DNA from: CAVSUZ01 sp963791885
GTDB taxonomy: Bacteria; Pseudomonadota; Alphaproteobacteria; Acetobacterales; Acetobacteraceae
Assembly (NCBI GenBank): GCA_963791885.1
Contig: CAWBUL010000008.1
Location: 248,001-312,000 of the forward strand
Reading direction: 5' to 3'
DNA length: 64,000 nt
Shown here piece after piece: positions 27,825-37,669 of this stretch (positions are counted from its first letter, which is position 1; each line of letters begins with the position of its first letter). Position numbers and translations under genes: made by a program. The notes below the pieces were generated by a model. The model was not told where the DNA came from, made no database searches, and saw only the letters and a list, made by a program, of their open reading frames with translations.

Positions 27825-28523
27825 ATGGGCATCTTCTCCCGCCTCTCCGACATCGTGAATTCCAACATCAACGCCATTCTCGCCCGTGCCGAAGACCCGG
27901 AGAAAATCATCCGCCTGATCATCCAGGAGATGGAGGACACACTGGTGGAAGTGCGCTCGGCCGCGGTCCGCGGCATTGCCGAGCGCAAGGAGTTGGAGCG
28001 TCGGGCTGCCACCCTACGTCGAGAAGTCGAGGAATGGGACCGCAAAGCGGAACTCGCCGTCACGAAGGGACGCGATGACCTGGCGCGGGGCGCGTTGCAC
28101 GCCAAGTCGCGGAGCGAATTGACGCTGCGCGAACTCGAATCCCAACTCGCTCAGCTTGTCGAGGCGCTGAACCGGCAGAACGAAGATATCGGTCGACTGC
28201 AAGCCAAGCTGAACGACGCCAAGGCGCGCCAGCGTGCTATTATTGCCCGCCATAAGACTGCCGCGAACCGCATCAAGCTTCGCAGCAAGCTGTATGACGA
28301 GCGCATCACCGATGCCTTTACCCGGTTCGAACAAGTGGAACGAGCCCTGGACGAGGCGGAAGGAAAGGTGGAAGCCTTCGATATCGGACGCGAAAAAGAT
28401 ATCCACCAGGAGTTCGCCGAAATGGAAGCGGACGCGGGCGTGCAGGAGGAGCTGGATAAACTGAAGGTGCGTCTCGGCAATCGCATTCCGCCCTCATCCG
28501 CGCCGCAACCCGCCAAGGCCTGA
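27825..28523 (+). CDS. pspA: PspA, phage-shock protein A (IM30/Vipp1 family)
   Basis: 232 residues, starting at ATG 27825 after GAGGGA. Amphipathic N-terminal helix (MGIFSRLSDIVNSNINAIL), then almost continuous coiled coil to about residue 215 (EDPEKIIRLIIQEMEDTLVE; RFEQVERALDEAEGKVEAFD). It is an ESCRT-III-like membrane-repair scaffold and restrains PspF. Length is normal (E. coli 222). The frame is open far upstream but that part runs antisense to pspF. Confidence 0.95.
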   Translation: MGIFSRLSDIVNSNINAILARAEDPEKIIRLIIQEMEDTLVEVRSAAVRGIAERKELERRAATLRREVEEWDRKAELAVTKGRDDLARGALHAKSRSELTLRELESQLAQLVEALNRQNEDIGRLQAKLNDAKARQRAIIARHKTAANRIKLRSKLYDERITDAFTRFEQVERALDEAEGKVEAFDIGREKDIHQEFAEMEADAGVQEELDKLKVRLGNRIPPSSAPQPAKA

Positions 28524-28526
28524 CCC

Positions 28527-28766
28527 ATGTCCATCGCGGCAACCATCCTGCTCATTCTCTTTCTGGTCGTGGTGGCGCCCGTGTGGATCGTGTCACACTA
28601 CGCCACGAAATGGCGGGCGGCGCGGACGTTGTCGCGGGACCATGAGGGTGCGCTGACAGAGCTGTGGGAGACGGCACAGCGAATGGAGGCGCGGGTGCGC
28701 AATCTGGAGCGGGTTCTCGACGCCGAGGCCCCCGGCTGGCGCCAGCGCGAAGGAGCCGAACAATGA
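28527..28766 (+). CDS. pspB: PspB, inner-membrane phage-shock protein
   Basis: 79 residues: one N-terminal membrane helix (ILLILFLVVVAPVWIVSHY), then a cytoplasmic amphipathic helix (LTELWETAQRMEARVRNLER). With PspC it senses membrane damage and binds PspA to free PspF. Starts 3 bases after pspA; overlaps pspC by ATGA. Confidence 0.9.
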   Translation: MSIAATILLILFLVVVAPVWIVSHYATKWRAARTLSRDHEGALTELWETAQRMEARVRNLERVLDAEAPGWRQREGAEQ

Positions 28767-29219
28767 GCGCGCGCGGCTTCGGTCCTGGCGGTCCATGGCA
28801 TAATCCGTGGAGTCCGCCACCCGGCACTGAACCGCCGCCGCCTAATGATCGCTGGCGGGTGTTTCGCGATCCCGATCGGGGCTGGATCGCCGGCGTCTGC
28901 GCCGGCATCGCGGAGAGTGCCGGCGTCGATCCGATGGTGATCCGGCTGGCGGCGGGTATCAGTACCGATCTTTTTCGTCGTTCCCGCGCTGGTCGCCTAT
29001 GTCGCGCTGGCGATCGTGCTGCCGGTCCGGCCCTCCACCCTGTTTGCGTCAGCAGAGCAGGAGGGGTTCGTTCGGGGCGTACGGTCCCGGCCGCAAACCA
29101 TGCTGGAGCGTACGGCCAAGCAGTTCCGTGATCTGGAAAAGCGGCTGGTACGCATGGAGCGGGCCGTGACGTCGAACGACTTCGATCTTCATCGCGGCTT
29201 TCGCGATCTGGGTGGCTGA
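28763..29219 (+). pseudogene. pspC: PspC-domain protein, one-base frameshift
   Basis: ATG 28763 overlaps the pspB stop. The PspC domain begins well (RVFRDPDRGWIAGVCAGIAE, DPMVIRLAA), then an extra G in the run near 28954-28956 puts the rest out of frame; removing it gives VSVPIFFVVPALVAYVALAI, the second half of the domain, and a C-terminal coiled tail (QFRDLEKRLVRMERAVTSND) ending at 29219. About 150 residues when rejoined. As a run-of-G insertion inside an otherwise intact operon, a sequencing error is likely. Confidence 0.8.
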
Positions 29220-29221
29220 AA

Positions 29222-29650
29222 ATGTCATTGGTACGGCTGATCCTGAACGTGCTGTGGATCGTCACTGGTGGCGTGTGGATGGCGCTCGCATGGGTGATTG
29301 CGGGTGTGATCATGGTGATCACGATTATCGGGATTCCCTGGGCACGCGCCGCGTTCAACATCGCGCTCTATACACTGCTGCCGTTCGGTCATAAGGCGGT
29401 TCCCCGGTCCTGGGTGACGGGATATCAGGATGTTGGTACCGGGCCGTTGGGTGTGGTGGGCAACATCATCTGGTTTGTGCTTGCCGGCTGGTGGCTGGTC
29501 ATCGCGCACCTGATTGAGGCGTTCTTCCTTGCGATCACTATTATCGGTATCCCGTTTGCCTGGGCACATCTGAAACTTGCCGCGCTGGCGCTGTGGCCGA
29601 TCGGAAAAATCATCGTGCCGGAGGATCAGCCGCTCGGGCGCGCGTGGTAG
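29222..29650 (+). CDS. yccF: YccF-family inner-membrane protein
   Basis: 142 residues, two copies of the YccF repeat (ITIIGIPWARAAFNIALYTL and ITIIGIPFAWAHLKLAALAL), each with a helical hairpin. Function unknown; two bases after the pspC frame ends, so it is the last gene of the psp operon here. YccF proteins occur with stress-membrane genes in other bacteria. Confidence 0.88.
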   Translation: MSLVRLILNVLWIVTGGVWMALAWVIAGVIMVITIIGIPWARAAFNIALYTLLPFGHKAVPRSWVTGYQDVGTGPLGVVGNIIWFVLAGWWLVIAHLIEAFFLAITIIGIPFAWAHLKLAALALWPIGKIIVPEDQPLGRAW

Positions 29651-29860
29651 CGCCTGATTAACATGGCGACCCGTACAAAGTGACGCCGGCCAAATGGGCT
29701 GACCGGCGTCTGCCGTAAAGCAGTTTTGCTTGGCCGCCAGACGTCTTGCTGGCCCACTATGGAGGAAATGCGATGATACCGCATCGCAAGCTCCTGCCGC
29801 TATCGTGGCGGTCTTGACGCTGGAAATCAAGGTCATTCGCAAACAGTAAGGAGATCGGGA

Positions 29861-29876
29861 CCGGGCTTCGGCCCGG
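29861..29876. terminator. Hairpin with TTCG loop after the psp operon
   Basis: CCGGGC-TTCG-GCCCGG, a very stable tetraloop hairpin, extendable across one mismatch on each side. It has no strong T run, so may act as a terminator or 3'-end stabiliser. It lies 27 bases before the DUF1028 gene and 211 after yccF. Confidence 0.45.
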
Positions 29877-29902
29877 CCCGTTCCTCCGCTACACGCCTAA
29901 GT

Positions 29903-30622
29903 ATGACCTGGTCCATCGTCGCCCACGATCCTGGAACGAATGCATTCGCAGTCGCCGTCGCCACGCGCGCCTTCGCCGTTGGCGCTTTCTGTCCGTTTGT
30001 CCGCTCCGGAATCGGTGCGGTCTCCACGCAGTCCTTCACCAACCGCTATCTAGCCCCCGTCGCGCTCGACGCTCTCGCCCGCGGCCTGTCACCCGAGGCC
30101 GCTTTGGCGACCGCGCTCGCTGGCGACGCTGGGGAGGGCCTTCGCCAGATTCACATCGTCGATCGCCACGGCCGCACCGCCGCCCACACCGGACGGAACT
30201 GCGTGGAATGGTGCGGCAGCATCTCTGCCCCAGGCGTCAGCGTCGCCGGCAACATGCTGGCCAACGAACGCGTGGTTGCCACCACGCTCGAAGCCTTCCT
30301 TGCGCACTCTGCACTTCCTTTCCCCGAACGTCTGCAGACCGCCATGGAAGCCGGTGAGGCAGCTGGCGGCGACCGCCGCGGCAAGCAATCCGCGGCCATG
30401 AAGCTCATCACCACCGAAGATTTTCCCGATCTCGACATTCGGGTCGACGACCACCCCGAGCCGCTCCTCGAGCTCCGCCGATTGCTCACCCTCTGGCTTA
30501 CGGAAGGGACGGCGCGGCTTGCGACGGCGCCGACGCGCGCCAATCCCTCGGGCCTGATCGATCTCGATGCGATCGACGCCAGCTTCCAGGCCCGTGGCCT
30601 TCCCCTGCGTCTGCGGCGTTAG
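29903..30622 (+). CDS. DUF1028 family protein (putative Ntn-hydrolase fold)
   Basis: 239 residues. The N-terminus MTWSIVAHDPGTNAFAVAVA and the middle AVSTQSFTNRYLAPVALDAL and GVSVAGNMLA blocks match DUF1028. The family is predicted to have the N-terminal-nucleophile hydrolase fold; no activity is established here. A C-terminal extension is short. Stands alone after the hairpin at 29861. Confidence 0.85.
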   Translation: MTWSIVAHDPGTNAFAVAVATRAFAVGAFCPFVRSGIGAVSTQSFTNRYLAPVALDALARGLSPEAALATALAGDAGEGLRQIHIVDRHGRTAAHTGRNCVEWCGSISAPGVSVAGNMLANERVVATTLEAFLAHSALPFPERLQTAMEAGEAAGGDRRGKQSAAMKLITTEDFPDLDIRVDDHPEPLLELRRLLTLWLTEGTARLATAPTRANPSGLIDLDAIDASFQARGLPLRLRR

Positions 30623-30685
30623 AGCAAGTCACCCTTCACTGGGACTGCTGGCCGAGGGTGAGCTCGAGTCCTATAGCCGCTAGCG

Positions 30686-31741
30686 CTACTCCGGAAGGCG
30701 CGTGGATTGCCACGTCACCATCTGCCATTGGCCGCCCTTTTTTGCCCAGACATCGGTGAAGCGGACACCGAAAGCATTCGGTTTGCCGCCGGTGGTAACA
30801 CGGATGCGGGCAACGCCGGTGAGCACCACCGCTTCGCCGAGGTCCTGGGCTTTGACGTCCGACGGTTCGACGGAAGTGTAAACCGTCGTCCCGCCTTCCA
30901 TGGTGGGATTGCCGGTCAGATAGGTTCCCCGCCCCTCATTCTCCCCACCGAAAATCGTGTTGAGGCCGCAGAGTGTCTTGCCCGAACCCGGAATGCCCGT
31001 GACGAAAAGCACCAATCGCCCTTCTCTTGCCCGGGCATGCTCGATTTGCTCCAGAATTGCATCGGTCGTGGCAGTCAAGTTGGACGCATCTGCGCGGGAA
31101 GCACGGATTTCCTCAACACCGTGTTTGGCGTAAAGCATGCAAGCTGCGTCCACGATTGTGGGCACAGGACGATACGGCGCTTCGATCCAGTTGTGTGCAT
31201 CAAGTGGAGGAGCAATCAATCCGAACTGACGCTCGAGATCTCTGAGGAGTTGCGGAAGACTCTCCGCGTTTGCATCCAATGGCCCGGCAACGCCGAAAGG
31301 CAACGGGAGCGGCAGTGAGGCGCAAGACACACTTGCATGCTCCGCGACGAGAATAGGCACGATCGGGTGACACCGCGAGCCAGCGTGAAAATCGTGCAAG
31401 TCGATCGCGTAATCCGCGACCTGGCGCCGATCTGCCGGCTCAAACGTCGTGGCACCCGCCTTGATCTCAAGAACCAGGACCGCATGCCCGGTGAGCAGAA
31501 TGATACCCGGCCGGTTCCCGAGACGGAGCATCGGATATTCGAGCAGGACATGCCAATCGTCGGCATTCCGTACGGCGGCCAATGCCGGCCTGAGGAGATC
31601 GATGGTCGTTTCCCACGCGCGCAATTGCTGGGCCTCGTTCAGGCGAAAATGCCGGATTTGCGCTAATGCGAGTGTGCCGGTAATCGCGGCCGCGGATGTT
31701 CGCAGGAATTCGGGGACTGTTCCCGACCAGAATGAGATCAC
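30686..31741 (-). CDS. Chimeric ORF: truncated DUF2075/NERD-like NTPase joined to an NTF2-like C-terminus
   Basis: 351 residues. Residues 1-270 match the start of NERD/DUF2075-type helicase-nuclease proteins: a nuclease-like region (GHAVLVLEIKAGATTF) followed by Walker A (FVTGIPGSGKTLCGLNTIFG) and TYLTGNP. There the protein switches, in frame, to the end of a SnoaL/NTF2-like domain (TTVYTSVEPSDVKAQDLGEA, VRFTDVWAKKGGQWQMVTWQ). Walker B and all helicase motifs are missing. Most simply a deletion fused two unrelated genes; whether the product folds is unknown. Confidence 0.7.
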   Translation of the reverse strand: MISFWSGTVPEFLRTSAAAITGTLALAQIRHFRLNEAQQLRAWETTIDLLRPALAAVRNADDWHVLLEYPMLRLGNRPGIILLTGHAVLVLEIKAGATTFEPADRRQVADYAIDLHDFHAGSRCHPIVPILVAEHASVSCASLPLPLPFGVAGPLDANAESLPQLLRDLERQFGLIAPPLDAHNWIEAPYRPVPTIVDAACMLYAKHGVEEIRASRADASNLTATTDAILEQIEHARAREGRLVLFVTGIPGSGKTLCGLNTIFGGENEGRGTYLTGNPTMEGGTTVYTSVEPSDVKAQDLGEAVVLTGVARIRVTTGGKPNAFGVRFTDVWAKKGGQWQMVTWQSTRLPE

Positions 31742-31906
31742 GTCATATGCCGCTGGTGCAATGACCGCCTCAGAAGCACCTTCCTCCGTTTTGATGCAAG
31801 ACCAAATTCGCGGTTTTGGTGCTTCCGCGGAACCTCACGCAGGGGGTGCTGGCGAGCCACTCACGCTTCGTATAGATTAGCCCGCATTACGGGAGGGAAA
31901 CGTTCC

Positions 31907-32947
31907 ATGATCCTCACAAGACGCTCCGCGCTGTTCTCAGCAGCGGCGCTGACCGGCAGCGCCCTCGCCAACCCAGCCGCGCATGCCGACGACACCGAAT
32001 CCCAGCTCTACGACGCCGCCAAGAAGGAAGGCCACGTGACCTGGTACTCGGGCTACCTCAACCAGCCCATCTGCGACGCCGTCTCCCAGGCCTTCACCCA
32101 GAAATACCCCGGCATTCGAGTGGACGCGACAAAGACGACCTCGGAGGTCGCCTTCCAGCGCGTGATGCAGGACATCAACGCCGGTGCCGTGCAAGGCGAT
32201 CTGTTCAGCAGCACCGACGCCAGCCACATGGCCTACCTGATCGCGCACGACAAGCTGGTGAAATATACCCCGCCGAATGCCGCCGGCCTTGTCCCTGCGC
32301 TCCGAGATTTCAACGGCGGGGGCTACTACTTCCCCGGCTGGGTCGGGCTCGTCGCCCTCATGTACAACACCAAACACGTGTCGCCCGCCGATTCACCGAA
32401 GGACTGGCCCGATCTCACCAATCCCAAATGGAAGAACAAGATCTCCTTCGGCAGCCCCAACTACAGCGGCCTTGTGGCGACATGGGTTGTGGGAATGAAC
32501 CAGAAATACGGCTGGGACTATTTCGAAAAACTCAACGACCTCAACCCGCTGATCGGCCGCTCGATCGACGACGCCGTAGCGGTTCTGAACGCCGGAGAGC
32601 GTCAGGTCGCCATCTGCAGCGCCGCCACGCCGCTGCGTAGCGCCGCGACTGGCAATCCGGTGGCTGTCAACTACGCGACGTCATTCTCGCTCGTCGATTT
32701 CTCTCCAGTCGCGATAATCAAGGGCTCGCCCAGCCCGAACGCCGCTAAGCTGCTGTTTAACTTCATGGCCGGCCCCGAATACTCGCAGATCCTCGCCAAG
32801 AACTTCGAGCAGCCTCTGCGCACCGACGTGCCGCCGCCCAAGGGCGCCAAGTCCCTCGCCGAACTGACCCTGTATCAACCCTCGGTCGACGACGTCATCA
32901 AGATACTGCCGGGCCTCAAGACCAAATGGCGCGACACCTTCGGCTGA
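31907..32947 (+). CDS. Extracellular solute-binding protein, ferric-iron type (FbpA/AfuA-like)
   Basis: 346 residues. Signal peptide (MILTRRSALFSAAALTGSAL), then a family 1/8-like binding fold: EGHVTWYSGYLNQPICDAVS, KYPGIRVDATKTTSEVAFQR, VALMYNTKHVSPADSPKDWP. It would bind ferric ion or an iron chelate, or another small anion, and feed the permease encoded next (one base between stop and start). The usual adjacent tyrosine pair for direct iron binding is not obvious, so the ligand may differ. Confidence 0.88.
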   Translation: MILTRRSALFSAAALTGSALANPAAHADDTESQLYDAAKKEGHVTWYSGYLNQPICDAVSQAFTQKYPGIRVDATKTTSEVAFQRVMQDINAGAVQGDLFSSTDASHMAYLIAHDKLVKYTPPNAAGLVPALRDFNGGGYYFPGWVGLVALMYNTKHVSPADSPKDWPDLTNPKWKNKISFGSPNYSGLVATWVVGMNQKYGWDYFEKLNDLNPLIGRSIDDAVAVLNAGERQVAICSAATPLRSAATGNPVAVNYATSFSLVDFSPVAIIKGSPSPNAAKLLFNFMAGPEYSQILAKNFEQPLRTDVPPPKGAKSLAELTLYQPSVDDVIKILPGLKTKWRDTFG

Positions 32948-32948
32948 C

Positions 32949-34691
32949 ATGAGCGTCACGCGATCGCCTACGCTTGCGGTTGCCGCCCTGCGCCCCACGC
33001 CGTTTGGCACCCGCCTGCGCCGAAGTCTGAATCCCGCTGCGGTGGTCTTCGCCGTCGCAATCCTCGTGCTGCTCTTTATCGTCATCGCGCCCGTCGCGCG
33101 TCTTCTCGTCTCCAGCTTCCAGTCCACCGACACGCACGCCTTCACGCTGGAGAATTACGCCATCGCCTGGGGCCATGCGCGCGATCTGGTCGCCGTCGGC
33201 AATTCGCTGCGCTACGCCCTTGAGGTCACGATCCTCTCCGCCATTTTCGCGGTACCGATCGCCTGGGGCGTCTCCCGCACCGACATGCCGGCCAAGGGAC
33301 TCGTCCGTGCGCTCATCCTCGGCGCCTTCATCACGCCCCCCTATCTCGGCGCCATCGGCTGGATCCTGCTCGGCGGGCCCAACGCCGGATGGCTGAACCG
33401 AGTGTTCATGGCGCTCACCGGCAGCAGCAGCGGGTTCATGAGTGTCTACAGCTTCGGCGGCCTGGTGCTGGTCACCGCGCTCTACGCCTTCCCCTACATC
33501 TTTGTCTTTACGTCCGCCGCCCTCGATCTCGTTTCGACCGAAATGGAGGAAGCTGCGAACATCCTCGGCGCCGGCGGCGTCCGAACCATCTTTCGCATCA
33601 CCCTGCCGCTCGTTCTCCCCGCCATCCTCGGCGGCGCAACCATCGTCTTCCTCGACACCGTCGCGCTGTTCGGCACCCCCGCAATCATCGCCCTGCCCGC
33701 CCGCATCCGCGTCATGACCCTGGTGCTCTGGCAATTCTTCGAGTTCCCGGTCCGCGCCGAGGCCGCTGCCGCCTACTCCATCCCGCTCATCGCCCTCACC
33801 GTCGCACTCATCGCCTTGCAACGCTTAGTACTCGGCCGCAAAGGATACGTGGCGCTCACCGGCAAGGGCGGAGGCCGCCGCCCCGCGCAACTAGGCCCCT
33901 GGCGCTTTCTGGTCCTCGCCTACGCGCTCTTCGTGGTCGCGCTCGCCGTCATCCTTCCCTACGCGGCACTGGCGCAGGCAGCTTTCAGCAAAGCCTGGGG
34001 ACTTGGCTTCAGCTGGGGGAATCTCACCCTCGCTAATTTCCGCGCGCTGCTCGCCGACTACAACTCCCGCCAGACCATCCTCCACAGCTTCACCTACTCC
34101 GCCGCAGCGGCCTGCTTTTCCGTCGCGCTCGCGCTGATCGTCGCCTACATCGTCGCACGCCGCTTGGTGAAAGGCGGCAACATCCTCAGCGCGCTGTGCG
34201 TGGCGCCGTTGGTAATCCCCGGCATTGTGTTGGGCGTGGCCTTCTATGCCACCTACGCGCCCCCGCCGATTGCCCTCTACGGCACCGCCGCCATTCTGGT
34301 GATCGGCTACACCACGCGCTTCCTTCCCATAGCCTACGTGAACGCTGCGGCGGGCGTGCGGTCGCTGAACCCCGAGATGGAGGAAGCCGTCCGTATCCTC
34401 GGCGGCGGCCGCTTGCGCGCCCTTGCGCGCGTCGTCGTGCCGTTGCTGAAAACCAACATCGTCGGCTCGTGGCTCCTCGTGTTCATCCCGGCTACCCGCG
34501 AACTCAGCACCGCGCTCTTCCTTGTCGGCGCCCGTACCCGCGTCATCTCCGTGATGATGCTCGACCTGAGTGAGAACGGCAGTTTCGAAACCCTCGCGGC
34601 GCTTGGCTTCCTCCTCCTCGTCGCTACCATCATCATTGTGCTGATCGGATACAAAATCGTGGGGCGTGACTTCATGCTGCGGCGTTCATGA
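32949..34691 (+). CDS. ABC transporter permease, two-domain FbpB type
   Basis: 580 residues holding two fused permease domains, about 12 helices. Each half has its EAA loop (EEAANILGAGGVRTIFRITL and EEAVRILGGGRLRALARVVV), the ATPase contact sites. This two-in-one layout is typical of iron(III) importers (FbpB/SfuB). Starts directly after the binding protein and overlaps the ATPase gene start (ATGA). Confidence 0.92.
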   Translation: MSVTRSPTLAVAALRPTPFGTRLRRSLNPAAVVFAVAILVLLFIVIAPVARLLVSSFQSTDTHAFTLENYAIAWGHARDLVAVGNSLRYALEVTILSAIFAVPIAWGVSRTDMPAKGLVRALILGAFITPPYLGAIGWILLGGPNAGWLNRVFMALTGSSSGFMSVYSFGGLVLVTALYAFPYIFVFTSAALDLVSTEMEEAANILGAGGVRTIFRITLPLVLPAILGGATIVFLDTVALFGTPAIIALPARIRVMTLVLWQFFEFPVRAEAAAAYSIPLIALTVALIALQRLVLGRKGYVALTGKGGGRRPAQLGPWRFLVLAYALFVVALAVILPYAALAQAAFSKAWGLGFSWGNLTLANFRALLADYNSRQTILHSFTYSAAAACFSVALALIVAYIVARRLVKGGNILSALCVAPLVIPGIVLGVAFYATYAPPPIALYGTAAILVIGYTTRFLPIAYVNAAAGVRSLNPEMEEAVRILGGGRLRALARVVVPLLKTNIVGSWLLVFIPATRELSTALFLVGARTRVISVMMLDLSENGSFETLAALGFLLLVATIIIVLIGYKIVGRDFMLRRS

Positions 34692-35773
34692 CGGGCGACA
34701 TGCGCCTCTCACTGCGCCAGATCACCTGCGCTTTCGGCTCCTTCGTCGCCGTCAAAAACCTCGATCTCGACATCGCCGCAGGCGAGTTCGTTTCCCTCCT
34801 CGGCCCCTCCGGCTGCGGCAAGACGACGACGCTGCGCATGATCGCCGGCTTCGTCCGCCCCACCGGCGGCACCATCACCATGGATGGTGCTGTCATCTCC
34901 TCCCCTGACTCGGCGCTCCCGCCCGAGCGCCGACAGATGTCCATGATCTTTCAAAGCTACGCCATCTGGCCGAACATGACCGTCGCCGAGAACGTCGCCT
35001 TCGGCCTACGCTTGCGCCGCCTGGACCGCACCACCATCCACACAAAAGTTCAGCAGATGCTGGACACTGTGCGCCTCGGTCACCTCGCCGATCGCTACCC
35101 CGCGGAACTGTCCGGCGGCCAGCAGCAGCGCGTGGCACTCGCCCGTGCCATGGTCATCCAACCCCGCGTGCTCCTGCTCGACGAACCGCTCTCCAATCTC
35201 GATGCCAATCTGCGCGAGGAAATGCGCTTCGAAATCCGCCGCCTGCACGACGAGTTCCACTTCACCACCGTCTACGTGACCCACGATCAGGGTGAGGCCA
35301 TGGTCACCTCCGACCGCATCGCCGTCATGAACGCCGGCCGGCTCGAGCAGATCGACGCGCCCTACGCGATCTATACCAAGCCCCGCACCCGCTTCGTCGC
35401 CTCTTTCATCGGCCGCACCAACCTGCTCAAGGGCGTGTCCAACGGCAGCACCGTCGCCTTCGACCGTTTCACCCTGCCACGCGTCCTGTTTGAAAACGCC
35501 GGACAGGCGCTTTCCGGTGAAACGCTCTTCTCCGTCCGTCCCCAAAGCATCTCACTGCGCCGAGGCCCGGCTGACGTGCGACAGGGAACCTGCATGGTTC
35601 AAGGTCAGCTAATTCAGCGCACCTTCCTCGGTGAGACCTGGGACTACGTCGTTTCCCCAGCGGACAGCGACCTCAAGTTGAAAGTGGCTGCGCCGCCCTT
35701 CGAAGTGTTCGATGTCGGCGACACGGTCTGGCTGGAATTCGATCCGGCACAAATGGCGCCTGTCGAATCCTGA
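34688..35773 (+). CDS. ABC transporter ATP-binding protein, FbpC/PotA type
   Basis: 361 residues. Walker A GPSGCGKT, signature LSGGQQQR, Walker B VLLLDEPLSNLD, and a C-terminal TOBE domain (from about residue 275) typical of iron, spermidine and sugar importers. With the two upstream genes it completes the importer. No iron-box was recognised ahead of the operon. Confidence 0.92.
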   Translation: MTGDMRLSLRQITCAFGSFVAVKNLDLDIAAGEFVSLLGPSGCGKTTTLRMIAGFVRPTGGTITMDGAVISSPDSALPPERRQMSMIFQSYAIWPNMTVAENVAFGLRLRRLDRTTIHTKVQQMLDTVRLGHLADRYPAELSGGQQQRVALARAMVIQPRVLLLDEPLSNLDANLREEMRFEIRRLHDEFHFTTVYVTHDQGEAMVTSDRIAVMNAGRLEQIDAPYAIYTKPRTRFVASFIGRTNLLKGVSNGSTVAFDRFTLPRVLFENAGQALSGETLFSVRPQSISLRRGPADVRQGTCMVQGQLIQRTFLGETWDYVVSPADSDLKLKVAAPPFEVFDVGDTVWLEFDPAQMAPVES

Positions 35774-35791
35774 TCTCTCCGGTTATCAACC

Positions 35792-37523
35792 CTACCCTCC
35801 CCGATCCCCGTAAGGATCGATCTCGGACGGGTTCGCAACTGCCTGGGTCACCGCGTCGGCCAGATGCTGCTTGAGCCGCCGGATCGCCTCAGGGGACCAG
35901 TCATGCACATTGGTCACGGCGAGCCAGGCATCCACATAATGCTCCGGCGCATAGACATGACCGTACCCCATCGGGGTGTTCGTCGCCACCAGCATATCGG
36001 CGACGAGCTGGAGCATCGTGACGATGGGATACCATCGCAAACTTGGTGACACATCAGGGCCGCGCGGCGCCCGCATCCAGTCCGGACGCCGGTACGCGTC
36101 CCGATAATCGAAAAACACAATCGGGTCGCTCGCGTATTGCAGGTACACAATGCGCATTGGCCCCCACGGAGCATCGGCGGGCACCGGCGAACCGTCCTGA
36201 TTCATGAACCGCACGAGCCGGCCATCGCGGAATTCCGGAAGCCATGCGGGAGAGCCTGGATTGCGGTTGCGGGTGACCGAACGCCAGATCGAACTCGCGA
36301 AAGGGGGTCCGCTCCAGAGAGCACCATCGATCGGATCTCCAATGGTTTCGAAGAGTTCGACCGATTTTTCGGAATTCATCGCACCGAGGCTGAGGCCGAA
36401 CAGATACAGCCTGGGACGGTGATCCCTGGGCAGCGTGGTCCAGTAGCTATAGATCTCCCGGAACAGCGCGCGTGCCGTAGCCGCCCCATATTCAGGTTGC
36501 GCCAAAAGCGTCAAAGGGCTGCTGAGATACGAATATTGTACGGCGACGCTGGCGACATCACCGTCGTGCAAATACTCGACCGGATCCATCCCGGACGGGT
36601 CAACCCACCCCGTTCCGGTCGGGGTAATGACAATCAGGATGGAGCGCTCGAATCCGCCCTGGCGCTTGAGCTCCTCCAGCGCGAGCTTCGCGCGGGCCTC
36701 CGGCGTGTCCGCGCTGCGCAGGCCGACGTACACGCGAATGGGCTGCTTGGCGGAGCGCCCGGTGAGGGCGCTGATCTCCTGCGCGCTGGGACCTGTAGCG
36801 ACGAACTCCCTGCCGGCCCGGCCGAGATCGGTCCATTTCACCAGCGATGCTGTGCTTCCTGTTCTATTCGGGTCAGTCGGCTGCGCACGGTCTGGTTCGA
36901 GAAGCGCGTCAAATTGGCCATAGGATGAGTTCGAGCGATCGAAATACGGCGCCAATGACGATGTCGTTGCCGACCGACCAGAACAGCAAGAGAGCGATCA
37001 GCACGCCAATAGCGTTGGCAACGCGCCGCGGCACAAGACGCTGTATGTGCCGCGAGGTGAATTGGCTTATCAGGCGGAACAGTCGTGCCAAGACCAACAG
37101 CACGACGAAGGTGACGAACGCGATCACACAGACTTCGAAAGGATGCGCCGTGCCGACGGGCTTCATTCCCATCGCTGCCCGCACCGCGTTCTGCCACGCC
37201 GCAGATTGCCACAGGAAAATAACGACGACCAGCAGGCTGGCGGCTGCAAGAAGTGCATTGGTCATCGACCGGAGCCGCGGCGGAGCATCCGGCAACTCCA
37301 GGTAATGCCAGAGCCAGCGGCAGAAAACGCCAATGCCGTAACCGATCGCGAAACTGGCTCCGGCAAGAGCACCCTGCATGAGATAGCTCCGTGGCACGAG
37401 CGACGGGGCCAGCGACGCAGCGAAGAAAAGCGTTCCCAGGATAACACCGGTGCCGCAGAGCGATTGCATCTGCCGGCGGCTGAACCGGACAGCGAACGGG
37501 GACCGGAGTAATCGAGATGTCAC
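35792..37523 (-). pseudogene. Alpha/beta-hydrolase family membrane protein, split by a one-base frameshift
   Basis: The N-terminal frame (36909-37523, 204 residues) has four to five helices of the membrane part that normally precedes this hydrolase type; the C-terminal frame (35792-36955) carries the hydrolase, with LYLFGLSLGAMNSEKS as the nucleophile elbow. They overlap by 47 bases. Dropping the G opposite plus-strand 36932 makes one protein (VFRSL-NSSYGQFDALLEPD) of about 560 residues, the normal length. Whether the shift is real decides if the cell makes one protein or two fragments. Related proteins are conserved but uncharacterised. Confidence 0.75.
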
Positions 37524-37669
37524 GAGAGATCCTTCGCCCTACCCGATACCCGGCCCGCGTTTGTGATAGTCACGCCATCTCATACCAGCAGGACAATGGT
37601 TTTGTCTCTGGAGCCGGCGGGCAGCGAGGCGCAACCAAACAATCACTGAAGCACGCTATATGGCGGACA

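Noticed and set aside
27111..28523. A 470-residue version of PspA
   Set aside because: The first 238 codons run antisense to pspF; the family start and ribosome site are at 27825.
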